Assembly (NCBI RefSeq): GCF_900096995.1
Contig: NZ_OANT01000008.1
Location: forward strand, 1 to 64,000
Source: Acinetobacter puyangensis
Lineage (GTDB): Bacteria > Pseudomonadota > Gammaproteobacteria > Pseudomonadales > Moraxellaceae
DNA: 64,000 nucleotides
Direction: 5' to 3'
Positions 39,241 through 51,046 of the stretch are shown here, piece after piece; positions within the stretch are counted from its first letter, which is position 1, and every line of letters begins with the position of its first letter. The notes under the pieces were generated by a model. The model saw only the letters and a list, made by a program, of their open reading frames with translations. It was not told the DNA's origin and searched no databases. The translations under genes and the position numbers were made by a program.

Positions 39241-39936
39241 ATGGTTAAGCAGTTTTTGTTGTCATTCTGGCATAGCTTAAAACTTTTGCCATCGGCTTGG
39301 TTGCTATTGGTTCAGTTGCTGATTCTACTGCTTGCACCCTTTACCAACCATAGTGTGGCCAATAGTGCTGTGTCATGGACGCTGTCTGCAATTGCCCTGT
39401 TACTGGTGGCAAAAATCATGCGCACGACAACTGTGTATACGACGGTGACGGTGATTAGCATTGCACCGGCATTGTGCCTTTCGATTGCTGTTGCGCTGGG
39501 ATTTGATAGTAAATGGATGGTGATTAGTGCCAATTTGTTTGAAGCCTTTGCTTATATGTATGCTGCCTATGGTTTATCACGTTATATGTTCCATGACAGA
39601 TATCTGACCCGTGATGAACTGTTTGCCGCCGCCTCGGTATTTACGCTGATGGTCTGGTCATTTGCATTTTTATATAGTGCATGTCAGGCATGGGATTATC
39701 ATAGTTTTAATCTGGTACAGGATACGGCACGTTCCTGGTTGGGCTTATTATATTTAAGTTTTAGTGTGCAATCCGGTACAGGTCTGAGTGATATTTATCC
39801 ACAAGCGGATCTTGCGAGGGTGATTGTATCTCTACAGATGTTTTGTGGGGTCATGTATCTAACTTTGATTGTATCGCGTTTGATTGCCTTGCAATATATA
39901 AAACATCTACCTCGATCCAAGGAAGATGATCAATAA
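39241..39936 (+). CDS. Membrane protein with a potassium-channel-like pore loop
   Basis: A 231-residue inner-membrane protein with about six hydrophobic segments. The C-terminal part looks like an Ion_trans_2 module: helix, pore segment YLSFSVQSGTGLSDIYPQAD, then helix RVIVSLQMFCGVMYLTLIV. Where potassium channels have TVGYGD, this has GTGLSD, so selectivity may differ or be lost. It has no regulatory RCK domain. It starts 32 bp after the OXA stop and may be read through from it, with no functional link evident. Confidence 0.65.
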   Translation: MVKQFLLSFWHSLKLLPSAWLLLVQLLILLLAPFTNHSVANSAVSWTLSAIALLLVAKIMRTTTVYTTVTVISIAPALCLSIAVALGFDSKWMVISANLFEAFAYMYAAYGLSRYMFHDRYLTRDELFAAASVFTLMVWSFAFLYSACQAWDYHSFNLVQDTARSWLGLLYLSFSVQSGTGLSDIYPQADLARVIVSLQMFCGVMYLTLIVSRLIALQYIKHLPRSKEDDQ

Positions 39937-39968
39937 GCTTGTCTTAATTTTCCTGCACGATATAAAGA

Positions 39969-40613
39969 TCAGTGCTGTTGTTGCAGAATGATTTCAATTT
40001 CTTCCTGTGCAGCAGCTTTGAGCTTTTCCCGCAATTGCTGCAAGGTCTGTTCGATATAATATTCGGCTTCAAGTTCTAGTCGGGTTTTTAAATCGTCCGC
40101 TTGTGGAGAACTGCTAAACTTATCCATAGTTTCGCTGCTATTTTGATCGTCATGATTAAATTGCTTGACTTGTGTGACATCAAATTTGGCAATTTGTACG
40201 GCGGTTTGATGCATGACTTGTTGCTGTAAATCTTTGGCAAATTGTTGTAAATATTCGGTCTGCTGCTGTTCTTTCAAACGATCTTGCGCTTCAATGGCGG
40301 CAATTTCTGCTTGTTGTTGTGCGCGCTTATCCGCCAATGCCTGTTCCAGAGCGGCCTGACGTTGCCGTTTCCGTTCTTCGGCAAGACGCGCTTGTTCGGC
40401 CAGAATTTCCTGTTTAAGCTGGCTATAAGCCTGATCAATTCTATGACGATTGCGGTGTTGTAATAGAACTTCTTGATGTTGCCACTTGGCAATCTGTGTA
40501 TCAGGTTCCAACAATGCACAAATAAATTTTAATTCGTCACAATAGGTCTGGCGTACACTTTCAGGCGTTGCTAACCAACGTTGTTTGAAGTTTTCCCCCA
40601 CATTTAACGCCAC
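39969..40613 (-). CDS. Coiled-coil protein downstream of holC
   Basis: A 214-residue soluble protein of unknown function. The start is a GTG at 40613-40611 with GGAG seven bases upstream; longer starts would run through holC sequence. After an N-terminal domain (about 1-75), a Glu/Gln/Arg/Ala-rich coiled coil covers about 75-140, and a second helical Glu/Gln-rich segment closes the protein. It follows holC by 31 bp and belongs to the pepA-holC unit. I do not recognise the family. Confidence 0.75.
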   Translation of the reverse strand: MALNVGENFKQRWLATPESVRQTYCDELKFICALLEPDTQIAKWQHQEVLLQHRNRHRIDQAYSQLKQEILAEQARLAEERKRQRQAALEQALADKRAQQQAEIAAIEAQDRLKEQQQTEYLQQFAKDLQQQVMHQTAVQIAKFDVTQVKQFNHDDQNSSETMDKFSSSPQADDLKTRLELEAEYYIEQTLQQLREKLKAAAQEEIEIILQQQH

Positions 40614-40644
40614 GACCTTGCTCCTTTTAGCCTTAATGAAAAAA

Positions 40645-41058
40645 TTAAATTTTATGTACGTTGGGTTCAATCCCCAGTTTGCGATAGAATTTAAACGATT
40701 CTCGTGCAAGTTGTTTATCTTGCTCATTATTACCGACGATTTCAATCAAATGAAGTGCTGAATGTGGTAATTCGGTAATATTCATGGGTTTTCCCGACAA
40801 ATTGATACAGACCTCAAAAGTTGGATTAGGTGGTGTTAAAGACAGGCAAATCTGTGCATCCTGTTGATCGATACCATGTCCAATAAAACTGCTGGCATCG
40901 AATTGCCAGAGTTGCAAATCAAATTCTTCACACGCATGCTGATCGGCAAAATACAGCCAGATGCGATGTTTTTTATAAATTTGCTGACACAAACGGCAAG
41001 CCAAGTCGACTTGCCGCTGCGGTTTTTTCTCGATCAGATAAAAACTGATTTTATGCAT
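40645..41058 (-). CDS. holC: DNA polymerase III subunit chi
   Basis: A 137-residue clamp-loader accessory subunit that links SSB to the replisome. The chi family fold is visible in KISFYLIEKKPQRQVDLACR, then RIWLYFADQHACEEFDLQLW and later VCINLSGKP. The pepA-holC order is the classical one. It begins 9 bp after pepA. Confidence 0.9.
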   Translation of the reverse strand: MHKISFYLIEKKPQRQVDLACRLCQQIYKKHRIWLYFADQHACEEFDLQLWQFDASSFIGHGIDQQDAQICLSLTPPNPTFEVCINLSGKPMNITELPHSALHLIEIVGNNEQDKQLARESFKFYRKLGIEPNVHKI

Positions 41059-41067
41059 AAAACCGGC

Positions 41068-42567
<1,500 letters not shown>

Positions 42568-42781
42568 TTATTGCGCTTCTGCAAAATAACAATAGTTCTA
42601 TATTTTGTGCAATCAGGTAAACTAGACAGCATTTGCACAATATGTTGCGGTTTATTTTCAAAATTCTTCGCGCAATTGAGTTATTTTATTTGGGCCTGCG
42701 ACCCTTTCATCTTATGTTATTGATGGAAGATCGACATGTTCTCCCTTGTCAATTTTAGATCACTCTTGTGAGGACCACTCC

Positions 42782-43891
42782 TTGATCATCACACGTTATT
42801 TAGTCAAACAAGTTGTCACAACCTCATCTGTTGTGGTGGCACTGCTTACCCTAGTGATGATGGGAGGGCGTTTAATTAAATATTTTGGTGTGGCAGCGCA
42901 GGGACGTCTGGATGTCAGTGTACTGTTTAGCATCATTGGGTTTCGCTTACCCGAATTTTTAACCCTGATTGTGCCACTGGGCTTTTTTGTGGGATTGATG
43001 CTGGTGTTCGGGCGTTTATATGTCGACCATGAAATGGCTGTCCTTAACAGTAGTGGTATTAGTCGTGGTCAGCTTGGGCGTAAATTATTGCCGCTGGCTG
43101 TGGTGATTCTGGTGATACAGATGTTGTTGATGATGGTGATTTCACCTTGGGGGAATCGCCAGTTCGATCAATTGACCATGACTCAGGCAGTACGCAGCGG
43201 CTTTGATCTGGTTCGTCCCAAAGAGTTTATTTCCAGTGGGCCTTATACCATTTATGCTGGAGATTTATCGGAAGACCGACGCAGTTTAAAAGATATTTTC
43301 TTTTATCAAAAAGCTAAAGAAGCAGGCAAGCCCGATGTGATTATTCTTGCTAAAGAGGCACAACGTGTCGTATCTGATACCGAACATGCCAGTGTGGTCG
43401 ATTTACATCAGGGGCGACGTTATAGTTTTATTCCCGGGCAGGCAAAATATCTACAAGCCGAGTTTGAAACTTATCGTTTACGACTCGAAGCTGAAGATGA
43501 TCAGGAAATCGAAGCACAACGTTTAGAATCCATGACCATGTCACAGCTTTGGGACAAACGTCAGGGCAATCCGGTGATTATGAGTGAGCTTGGCTGGCGC
43601 GTGTTTGGTGCTTTTGTCATTATTCTGGCATTAATGCTGGCTGTGCCCTTATCTGAGGTGAGTCCGAGGCAGGGGCGTTATTATCGCTTATTTCCAGCCA
43701 TTATGATTTTTGCCAGTTTAATCGTCGCCATGATGGCAATCAAAACTAGAATGACCAAGGGCGAACTGGGAATCTGGGCATATCCTGCGGTACTGCTTAT
43801 TTATGCGGGCGTGGCATGGTTTTTTGCGCGTAAACAGGAACTGGCCCCCAAGATTAAACAACGTCTGGCAAGAGGGAAAGGTTCAGTATGA
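42782..43891 (+). CDS. lptF: LPS export permease LptF
   Basis: A 369-residue inner-membrane permease of the LptB2FG complex that extracts lipopolysaccharide (or lipooligosaccharide). It has three N-terminal transmembrane helices, a periplasmic jelly-roll domain (about 125-255) and three C-terminal helices. The TTG at 42782 has AGGA seven bases before it and gives the expected LIITRYLVKQ start; ATG 42746 would add 12 polar residues. It overlaps lptG by 4 bases. The 271-bp gap to pepA holds both promoters. Confidence 0.94.
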   Translation: MIITRYLVKQVVTTSSVVVALLTLVMMGGRLIKYFGVAAQGRLDVSVLFSIIGFRLPEFLTLIVPLGFFVGLMLVFGRLYVDHEMAVLNSSGISRGQLGRKLLPLAVVILVIQMLLMMVISPWGNRQFDQLTMTQAVRSGFDLVRPKEFISSGPYTIYAGDLSEDRRSLKDIFFYQKAKEAGKPDVIILAKEAQRVVSDTEHASVVDLHQGRRYSFIPGQAKYLQAEFETYRLRLEAEDDQEIEAQRLESMTMSQLWDKRQGNPVIMSELGWRVFGAFVIILALMLAVPLSEVSPRQGRYYRLFPAIMIFASLIVAMMAIKTRMTKGELGIWAYPAVLLIYAGVAWFFARKQELAPKIKQRLARGKGSV

Positions 43892-44958
43892 GTTCTAATC
43901 GAATTTTATCCCGCCATGTGGTGAAAAATACCGGCCTTGCCATGCTTGGTGCAGTCGGTATCTTGTTATTACTGCAAATGTTGTTCGGTTACCTGGCCGA
44001 GCTGGGTGATTTAAATGAACACTATAATGCATGGAATGCATTACAATATGTATTCTGGGATGCACCAAGCAAGCTACTGGAGCTGTTGCCTATCGCGGCC
44101 CTGATTGGTGCTGTGATTGGTCTGGGTAGTATGGCTTCCAATAGTGAACTGGTGGTGATGCGTTCGGTGGGGGTGAGTTTGTGGCGTATTGTCGGCTGGA
44201 CCTTAAGACCGGCCTTACTGCTCATCATATTATCTTTTGCACTCAGTCAATGGGTGATTCCTTATACCAATGAACATGCCAAACTGACGAAAAAAGAAAA
44301 TTATGCCGCCTCACTGGGTACAGTAAGGGGCTATTGGACTCGGGAAGACCAACGTTTTATTTATATTGATTATGCTAATGCACAAGGTCATCTGAATAAT
44401 ATTCAGGTCATGGATTTTGATCAGAATTTTCGGTTAGTGTCGACCATTAATGCCGAGCAGGGACAGTTTGATCAAGGTCAGCTTTGGCGGTTAAAAAATG
44501 TCAAGCAGGTGGATATTTTTCCTCAGGGTAATGCACAACAGTCGATTCGTAGCGAAGAACCGTTGCCTTTGGCATTGCAACCGAAATATGTGCATATGGT
44601 GACCGTTGATCCGGAAGATCTGGCACCTAGTAACTTATTAAGTCTGATGAGCTATATGCATGAATATAGTCAGGTGCCGAAAAAATATGAATTGGCCTTC
44701 TGGAAAAAAGTTGCTTCTCCGCTGAGTTTGATTGCTTTGGTGGTGGTGGCATGTTCGTTTATTTTTGGACCTTTGCGGCAACAATCGATGGGGTTTCGTC
44801 TGGTGATTGCATTATTCACCGGACTTGGATTTTACTACATACAGGATTTTCTGGGCTATGCCAGTCTGGTCTATAGCCCTTCTGCGGCGTGGTTTGTATT
44901 TGTACCGATTGTATTTTTACTGGGTGTGGGGGCGTATTTGCTGCACCGGGTACGCTAG
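43888..44958 (+). CDS. lptG: LPS export permease LptG
   Basis: A 356-residue partner of LptF with the same six-helix plus jelly-roll layout. The N-terminus RILSRHVVKNTGLAMLGAVG and the coupling-helix region GSMASNSELVVMRSVGVSLW are typical. Its ATG overlaps the lptF stop (ATGA), so the two are translated in a coupled way. Confidence 0.95.
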   Translation: MSSNRILSRHVVKNTGLAMLGAVGILLLLQMLFGYLAELGDLNEHYNAWNALQYVFWDAPSKLLELLPIAALIGAVIGLGSMASNSELVVMRSVGVSLWRIVGWTLRPALLLIILSFALSQWVIPYTNEHAKLTKKENYAASLGTVRGYWTREDQRFIYIDYANAQGHLNNIQVMDFDQNFRLVSTINAEQGQFDQGQLWRLKNVKQVDIFPQGNAQQSIRSEEPLPLALQPKYVHMVTVDPEDLAPSNLLSLMSYMHEYSQVPKKYELAFWKKVASPLSLIALVVVACSFIFGPLRQQSMGFRLVIALFTGLGFYYIQDFLGYASLVYSPSAAWFVFVPIVFLLGVGAYLLHRVR

Positions 44959-45041
44959 CGTGTTGAGAATTATTTAATGACTTTATCCCGTAAAATTGGG
45001 TAAAATTGCATAACTTTTAAACCGATGATGGACGATTAAGA

Positions 45042-46589
45042 ATGACCGATGTAGCGATGCATAAAATTCCACATGTTTTGGTGATTATGGATGGTGTTGG
45101 ACATCGTGAGGATGTAAAAGATAATGCTTTCCTTGCGGCAAAAACCCCAAACCTGACAGCAATGCAAAGCAATCATCCGCATAGCTTAATCTCCGGTTCC
45201 GGTGAAGATGTTGGTTTACCTGATGGTCAAATGGGCAACTCTGAAGTTGGTCATATGAATCTGGGTGCTGGTCGGGTGCTGTATCAGGATTTTACCCGTA
45301 TTACCAAAGATATTCGTGATGGCGTATTCTTTGAACACGAAGTGTTGGTCGATGCGGTTGAAAAAGCCAAAAGTGCAAGTGGCGCAGTCCATATTATTGG
45401 CTTGCTGTCACATGGTGGTGTGCATTCGCATGAAGATCATATTGCAGCCATGTGTGAACTGGCATTAAAACGTGGCGCCAAAGTCTATTTGCATGCATTC
45501 CTTGATGGTCGTGATACGCCACCAAAAAGTGCAGAACCGACCTTAAAACGGTTTGATGTCCTATTTGCACAATATCCAGGACAAGGGCGTATTGCTACCT
45601 TAATCGGGCGTTATTTTGCCATGGATCGTGACAATCGCTGGGATCGTGTGGAACAGGCTTATCGCTTATTGACTGAAGGTGAAGCGGCGCGTGTGGTAGA
45701 CAGTGCGCTAGAAGGTCTGCAACAGGCTTATGCTGCAGAAGAAACCGATGAATTTTTTAAAGCCACACGTATTGGAGACATTGCCAAAGTTCAAGATGGC
45801 GATAGCGTGGTGTTTATGAACTTCCGTGCCGATCGTGCGCGTGAATTGACCCGTGCCTTTGTCGAAAAAGACTTTAACGGTTTTGAACGTAAAGTCGTAC
45901 CGCAGCTCTCCAAATTTGTCATGCTAACGCGTTATCAGGCCACTATTGATGCACCTGTTGCCTATATGCCGCAACGCTTGGTGAATTCTCTGGGAGAATA
46001 TCTGTCAAATCTGGGTAAAACCCAATTACGTATTGCCGAAACAGAAAAATACGCCCATGTCACCTTCTTCTTTAGTGGTGGGCGAGAAGATGAATATCCG
46101 GGTGAAACTCGTATTTTGATTCCTTCCCCGAATGTTGCGACTTATGATCTAAAACCGGAAATGAGTGCTTATGAAGTAACAGATAAACTGGTGGAGGCGA
46201 TTAATTCCGGTAAATATGACTTATTGGTTGTCAATTATGCCAATGGTGATATGGTTGGGCATACAGGCGTGTTTGATGCCGCAGTAAAAGCCGTAGAAGC
46301 CGTGGATACCTGTCTTGGACGGGTGTATGAGGCGGTGATGGCAAATCATGGACATATGCTTGTGACAGCAGATCATGGTAATGTTGAACAGATGCAGGAT
46401 TATGACAGTGGTCAGGTACATACCCAGCATACGACCGAGCTGGTACCTTTTATTTATGTAGGGCCAACTACGGCGACTATTCTGGAAGGTGGTGTTTTGG
46501 CAGATGTTGCACCAACATTATTAAATTTGATGAATATTCCTGTACCTGCGGAGATGCAGGGGCGTAATTTGATTCAATTGCCAAATTAA
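45042..46589 (+). CDS. gpmI: 2,3-bisphosphoglycerate-independent phosphoglycerate mutase
   Basis: A 515-residue two-manganese enzyme interconverting 3- and 2-phosphoglycerate. The phosphatase-like domain has [12 protein letters not shown], the Ser nucleophile in [29 protein letters not shown] and the C-terminal metal site [11 protein letters not shown]. Its length matches the family. It is followed 27 bp later by the S41 protease gene. Confidence 0.96.
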   Translation: MTDVAMHKIPHVLVIMDGVGHREDVKDNAFLAAKTPNLTAMQSNHPHSLISGSGEDVGLPDGQMGNSEVGHMNLGAGRVLYQDFTRITKDIRDGVFFEHEVLVDAVEKAKSASGAVHIIGLLSHGGVHSHEDHIAAMCELALKRGAKVYLHAFLDGRDTPPKSAEPTLKRFDVLFAQYPGQGRIATLIGRYFAMDRDNRWDRVEQAYRLLTEGEAARVVDSALEGLQQAYAAEETDEFFKATRIGDIAKVQDGDSVVFMNFRADRARELTRAFVEKDFNGFERKVVPQLSKFVMLTRYQATIDAPVAYMPQRLVNSLGEYLSNLGKTQLRIAETEKYAHVTFFFSGGREDEYPGETRILIPSPNVATYDLKPEMSAYEVTDKLVEAINSGKYDLLVVNYANGDMVGHTGVFDAAVKAVEAVDTCLGRVYEAVMANHGHMLVTADHGNVEQMQDYDSGQVHTQHTTELVPFIYVGPTTATILEGGVLADVAPTLLNLMNIPVPAEMQGRNLIQLPN

Positions 46590-46616
46590 TCATAAGGAAC
46601 AACCATAGGAAAAATT

Positions 46617-47963
46617 ATGTCGAACAAGCTGTATCTTAGTGGTGGTTTACTGGTTCTAAGCGTCAGCTTGTGTTTTGGCATCGTATATGCAGCTCCGACC
46701 GTCATGCAAAAAAGGGCGGCAACAGAAACAAAATCGACAGACATTGAACAAATAGAAACCGGGCAAACAGGATTAGGGCAAAACACTGGGCAGCCCGCAC
46801 CCCAATATATAACATCTGCAATCTCTGAAGAAGATGAATTAAGCTTGAGTGAAGAAGAACAAACGGCTCAGGAGAACACGGATCAGGTCGAAGATGTGCC
46901 GATTGAGCAAATTCGAAACTTTATCGAAACATTCCAGATCATTAAAGACAACTATGTTGATTCACTCAGTAATACTGAACTTTTTGAAAATGCCATGCAT
47001 GGTCTAGCAGAACGTCTGGATCCGTATTCTCGCTATTTGGATGCCGAGCATTATAAGCAATTATTGGATTTTACCGAAGGACAGATTGCTGAGCCGCAAT
47101 TGAGCTTGCAGTTCAATGCAGACCAGCAAAACTGGCAATTAAACAAAATTGTTCGAAATTCTGATAATTATCGTCAGGGCTTAAGAGATGGTCAGATTGT
47201 TGAACGCATTAACGGGGTCAATATCCAGCCTTTGGATGAACGCAGTGTGCAAAGCATGTTGACCGGCACTTTGGGGAGTACCTTGAGTATCCGGGTGAAA
47301 GCAGATGACAAAGTACAAACAGTTGATGTGGTACGTGATCAGCAATTAAATTATGATGTCGAACCATTTTTGACAGATGATCGTATTCTGGTAATCCGCA
47401 TTAAGGCATTTCAACAGGATACCACGGCACAGGTTCAAGATATTATCAAGGTATATCAGCAACGTACCACGATTCGTGGTCTATTGGTTGATATTCGGGA
47501 CAATCCGGGCGGTTTGCTCTCTGCTGCGGTCGATCTGGCAGATTTATTTCTAGAACAGGGTTTGATTGTCACCACCAAAGGCCGTATTGATCCACCACAA
47601 AAATTTCAGGCACTCCCTAGCCAGAATCCGATTAATTATCCCATTGCTATTTTACAAAACCGTTTCTCTGCTTCGGCTGCTGAGGTATTTTCTGCCGCAT
47701 TAAAAGAACAAAATCGCGCGCTAATACTGGGGGAAACCAGTTATGGAAAAGGTGCCATTCAGAAATTATTCCCGTTAAAACAGGGTGCATTGCAGTTAAC
47801 GGTAGCGCTTTATTATACCCCGCAAGGGCATTTGATTGAGGGTAAGGGCATTGAGCCAAACGAAACCCTCAATATCAGTCGATCTTTGACGGATCAGCAG
47901 ATTTTGAATCAGGCAGTAATTTCTTTTGAGCGCAGCTTGGTGAATCGTAGCAGTAATCCTTAA
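46617..47963 (+). CDS. C-terminal processing peptidase (S41 family)
   Basis: A 448-residue exported protease. The signal peptide is in residues 1-27 (SGGLLVLSVSLCFGIVYAAP), followed by an acidic linker. The N-terminal helical region begins about residue 95, a PDZ domain lies about 160-240, and the S41 core has IRDNPGGLLSAAVDLADLFL, nucleophile Ser in RFSASAAEVFSAAL and Lys in ETSYGKGAIQ. It probably trims periplasmic proteins or cell-wall enzymes. It is co-directional with gpmI, as the murein-related gpmI-ctp pair often is, and converges on pilR with a 5-bp gap and no hairpin. Confidence 0.92.
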   Translation: MSNKLYLSGGLLVLSVSLCFGIVYAAPTVMQKRAATETKSTDIEQIETGQTGLGQNTGQPAPQYITSAISEEDELSLSEEEQTAQENTDQVEDVPIEQIRNFIETFQIIKDNYVDSLSNTELFENAMHGLAERLDPYSRYLDAEHYKQLLDFTEGQIAEPQLSLQFNADQQNWQLNKIVRNSDNYRQGLRDGQIVERINGVNIQPLDERSVQSMLTGTLGSTLSIRVKADDKVQTVDVVRDQQLNYDVEPFLTDDRILVIRIKAFQQDTTAQVQDIIKVYQQRTTIRGLLVDIRDNPGGLLSAAVDLADLFLEQGLIVTTKGRIDPPQKFQALPSQNPINYPIAILQNRFSASAAEVFSAALKEQNRALILGETSYGKGAIQKLFPLKQGALQLTVALYYTPQGHLIEGKGIEPNETLNISRSLTDQQILNQAVISFERSLVNRSSNP

Positions 47964-47968
47964 GGGCT

Positions 47969-49429
47969 TTATTCTTCGTCACTGTCGAGTTCAAACTTTT
48001 TTAGACGATAGCGTAGTGAACGAAAACTCATGCCCAGTTTTTTGGCTGCCAGTGTCCTGTTCCAATGGGTTGAATCTAACGCCTGAATTAATAAGCGTTT
48101 TTCGATATTGGCAAGATATTCTTCTAGTCCTTCTTTGGGTAAAGCTGTTTTATCCGATTGGGCTAAAATATCGAGAGTATTGGACTGTGACGGTGGAATA
48201 TCTTGTTCAGCCTCAGGCTGAGCTGCTTGCTGGGAGGAACACGGTGCAGGATTTTGACAGCGTAAACCTTGAATATGCTCGACTTGAATGATATTTGCCT
48301 CGCATAAGGTTACGGCACGTTCCATCACATTACGTAATTCACGCACATTCCCTTCATAATAACCTTGCAATAAATATTCTTTGGCTTTGCTTGAGAGCTG
48401 AAAGGCATCCAATTGCCAATCTTGACAAATTTGTTGCAGAAAATGTTCGGCCAAGAGAATGATATCCTCGCCACGCTCACGTAATGGTGGAATTTTCACC
48501 TCAATCACATGAATACGAAAGAATAGATCCTGACGGAATTTGCCTTCCTGTACCATTTGTTCAATATCTTTATGGGTTGCACTGAGGATACGAGTATCGA
48601 CACTCATTTCCTGATCACTGCCAACAGGACGAATTTTCTTTTCCTGTATTGCCCGTAACAGTTTCACTTGCATGGCTAAAGGTAAATCGGCAATTTCATC
48701 AAGAAATAATGTTCCACCATTGGCTGCTTGAAACAAGCCGATTTTGTCCTGTTGTGCTCCGGTAAAGCTGCCTTTTTTATGGCCAAAAAATTCGCTTTCC
48801 ATCAATTCCTGTGGGATCGCACCGCAGTTTACTGGAATAAAAGGCCCTTCATTCCGGTTACTCAGTTGATGAATCAAACGGGCCACGACTTCTTTGCCTG
48901 TGCCTGATTCACCAGAGATATACACTGGCGCTTGCGAGCGAGAAAGCTTATGGAGGGTGCGTTTTAGATTTTGAATTACAGCAGAATTTCCCAGTAACAT
49001 CTGATTTTCAATTTGTAGATCCAGATCGCTAATGGGATTAATGCTGCTTTTTAAGGCATGTTCAAGTAAATTTTTTAATTGTAATTGTTGAATAGGCTTA
49101 CTGACAAAATCAAAAGCCCCGGCTTTTAATGCGGAAATTGCCACATCCATATTGCCATAAGCACTAATCACCGCGACTGGCAACTGACTATACTGTTGAT
49201 TAATGTATTGCACCAACTCAATACCATTGCCATCAGGTAAGTTAAGATCAGTCAGGCAGAGTTGAAACTGATGTTGTTTTAATTGTTGCTTGGCAGTTTG
49301 TACATTTTCAGCGGTAACACAATCGACCCCCAAACGGCTTAAAGTCATTTGCATCAACAAGCGCAAATCTTCTTCATCATCTACAATTAAGGCGAGTGGT
49401 CGGCCATTGGGCTGATTCGTCTGTGTCAT
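47969..49429 (-). CDS. pilR: Sigma-54-dependent response regulator PilR
   Basis: A 486-residue NtrC-type activator. The receiver has phospho-acceptor Asp61 (LTDLNLPDGNG). The AAA+ domain has Walker A GESGTGKE, the sigma-54 contact loop GSFTGA and Walker B GGTLFLDEIADLP. The C-terminal Fis-type helix-turn-helix is LAAKKLGMSFRSLRYRLKKF. With PilS it controls pilin and type IV pilus genes through sigma-54. The pair order supports PilR over other NtrC relatives. Confidence 0.93.
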   Translation of the reverse strand: MTQTNQPNGRPLALIVDDEEDLRLLMQMTLSRLGVDCVTAENVQTAKQQLKQHQFQLCLTDLNLPDGNGIELVQYINQQYSQLPVAVISAYGNMDVAISALKAGAFDFVSKPIQQLQLKNLLEHALKSSINPISDLDLQIENQMLLGNSAVIQNLKRTLHKLSRSQAPVYISGESGTGKEVVARLIHQLSNRNEGPFIPVNCGAIPQELMESEFFGHKKGSFTGAQQDKIGLFQAANGGTLFLDEIADLPLAMQVKLLRAIQEKKIRPVGSDQEMSVDTRILSATHKDIEQMVQEGKFRQDLFFRIHVIEVKIPPLRERGEDIILLAEHFLQQICQDWQLDAFQLSSKAKEYLLQGYYEGNVRELRNVMERAVTLCEANIIQVEHIQGLRCQNPAPCSSQQAAQPEAEQDIPPSQSNTLDILAQSDKTALPKEGLEEYLANIEKRLLIQALDSTHWNRTLAAKKLGMSFRSLRYRLKKFELDSDEE

Positions 49430-49449
49430 AAATTACAGTCCATAAAACA

Positions 49450-51027
49450 CTAATTGTTGTTACTGGCTAGGCATTCTATACGAAAACATGCCCCTTGTGT
49501 TTGAGCAACATACTTCAAACGTGCATGATTTGCTTCACAAAATGTTTTGGATAAATATAAACCTAGACCCGTTCCATCCGTGGCAGTACTGTGAAAAGGT
49601 TCAAACAGATTATGTTGTTGCTGTTCGGGAACACCACTGCCTTGATCAATAATATTGATAAATACATCATCGCCCGCATGATGTGCCTGAATTTGTATTT
49701 TACTCTCGGGCTGTCGTTCATGACCATGCCGAATGGCATTGCGAATAAGATTAATCAGTACCAGACGTAATTGATGAGGATCGAAATATACACACAACTG
49801 TTCTGCAATGTCGAGTTGTAAAAATTGCTGAATATCGGATAAATCTTCCTGAATAAAACTTTGCAACCACGCTGATAATGTAATGTCTTCCGGCAAGGTA
49901 TGATTCTGCCGGGACATATTGAGGGTATCTTCAATGATGCGATTGATACGTAAGCATTGCTTTTGAATCATATCGGTCAGTAATTTTTGCTGTTTGATCT
50001 GATCCTCTGCAATCAAATCATTGGCCTGAGAAATGGCCGCCAGTGGGTTACGAATCTCATGAGCGATGCTGGCAGAAAGTTGTCCTAAGGACGCTAGTTT
50101 AAGCTGTTGCACATGTTGATTAATGCGTTGCAGACTCTCAAATATCAGCAGGGTAAACTGTTGTTGCTGTGTGGCAATTGGACGATATTGTACCGAAATG
50201 CCTGCGGCATTGGGTTCGGAGAAATAATGAAAAATACCCCGAATATTATGCTGAGATTGCTGTTCAAGTTGTTGATATAGGTTTTTTTGAATGTCGTTTA
50301 AATTTTTATGTTGTTGTAGAGATTGAATGGTTAGACCCAGTAACAGACGTGCAGCTTCATTTAAGGTAATAATGTCAGCATTGTCATCAATGACCATAAA
50401 ACCGGTATCCAATTGCTCGATGATACTTTGGTTAATATTTTGAAGTTGGATAATTTCCTTGCGTTGATCAACGGCCAGTGTTTCTACAAAGCGTAAGCGT
50501 TTGACCGCAATTTGCCCTAGCGCATAGGTGCTGATAAAAACCATTGCCACCAATGCTGAACTGCCGATAAAAGAAATTTGGGTGCCATCAAAAATACTAA
50601 AAAAGAATTGCTGATATACCACTGCAATCACACTTAATAAGGTGAGTGTCAATGCTTTACGTGGTGTAACTAACATCGTCGCTGTCAAGACCACCACCAT
50701 GTACAATAACACAATGGCAATATTGGGGCCGGAACTTAAAAATAGAATCAATGTAATATGAACGACATCGATAATCAGATAGACGAAAATTTGTTCTTGT
50801 CGCTTTTTTTGATAAAACTTAAATGTAAAAAAATTGATAATACATAAGGACAGGTAAATACTGCTGATGGCGATATATAGTAAAGGATTTCGTGCGCCAA
50901 TAATGAGATTGTCCATGGTTAGCAATAAGATGCCGAACAGACCAATGGAAAGCAATAAACGATAACTGGTATAGGACGAACCTAAACGATAGAGTGTATC
51001 TAATCGAGCGTATTGTCTGAATGCCAT
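49450..51027 (-). CDS. pilS: Two-component sensor kinase PilS
   Basis: A 525-residue inner-membrane kinase with six hydrophobic segments in residues 22-172 and a PAS domain (about 200-300, LDTGFMVIDDNADIITLNEA). The H-box is LSASIAHEIRNPLAAISQAN with His323. The ATPase domain has N and G boxes (DQGSGVP, GTGLGLYLSK). In relatives it senses pilin levels in the membrane and phosphorylates PilR. It is 20 bp upstream of pilR in the same direction. Confidence 0.93.
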   Translation of the reverse strand: MAFRQYARLDTLYRLGSSYTSYRLLLSIGLFGILLLTMDNLIIGARNPLLYIAISSIYLSLCIINFFTFKFYQKKRQEQIFVYLIIDVVHITLILFLSSGPNIAIVLLYMVVVLTATMLVTPRKALTLTLLSVIAVVYQQFFFSIFDGTQISFIGSSALVAMVFISTYALGQIAVKRLRFVETLAVDQRKEIIQLQNINQSIIEQLDTGFMVIDDNADIITLNEAARLLLGLTIQSLQQHKNLNDIQKNLYQQLEQQSQHNIRGIFHYFSEPNAAGISVQYRPIATQQQQFTLLIFESLQRINQHVQQLKLASLGQLSASIAHEIRNPLAAISQANDLIAEDQIKQQKLLTDMIQKQCLRINRIIEDTLNMSRQNHTLPEDITLSAWLQSFIQEDLSDIQQFLQLDIAEQLCVYFDPHQLRLVLINLIRNAIRHGHERQPESKIQIQAHHAGDDVFINIIDQGSGVPEQQQHNLFEPFHSTATDGTGLGLYLSKTFCEANHARLKYVAQTQGACFRIECLASNNN

Positions 51028-51046
51028 ATTGTACGTTTAATTAAAA

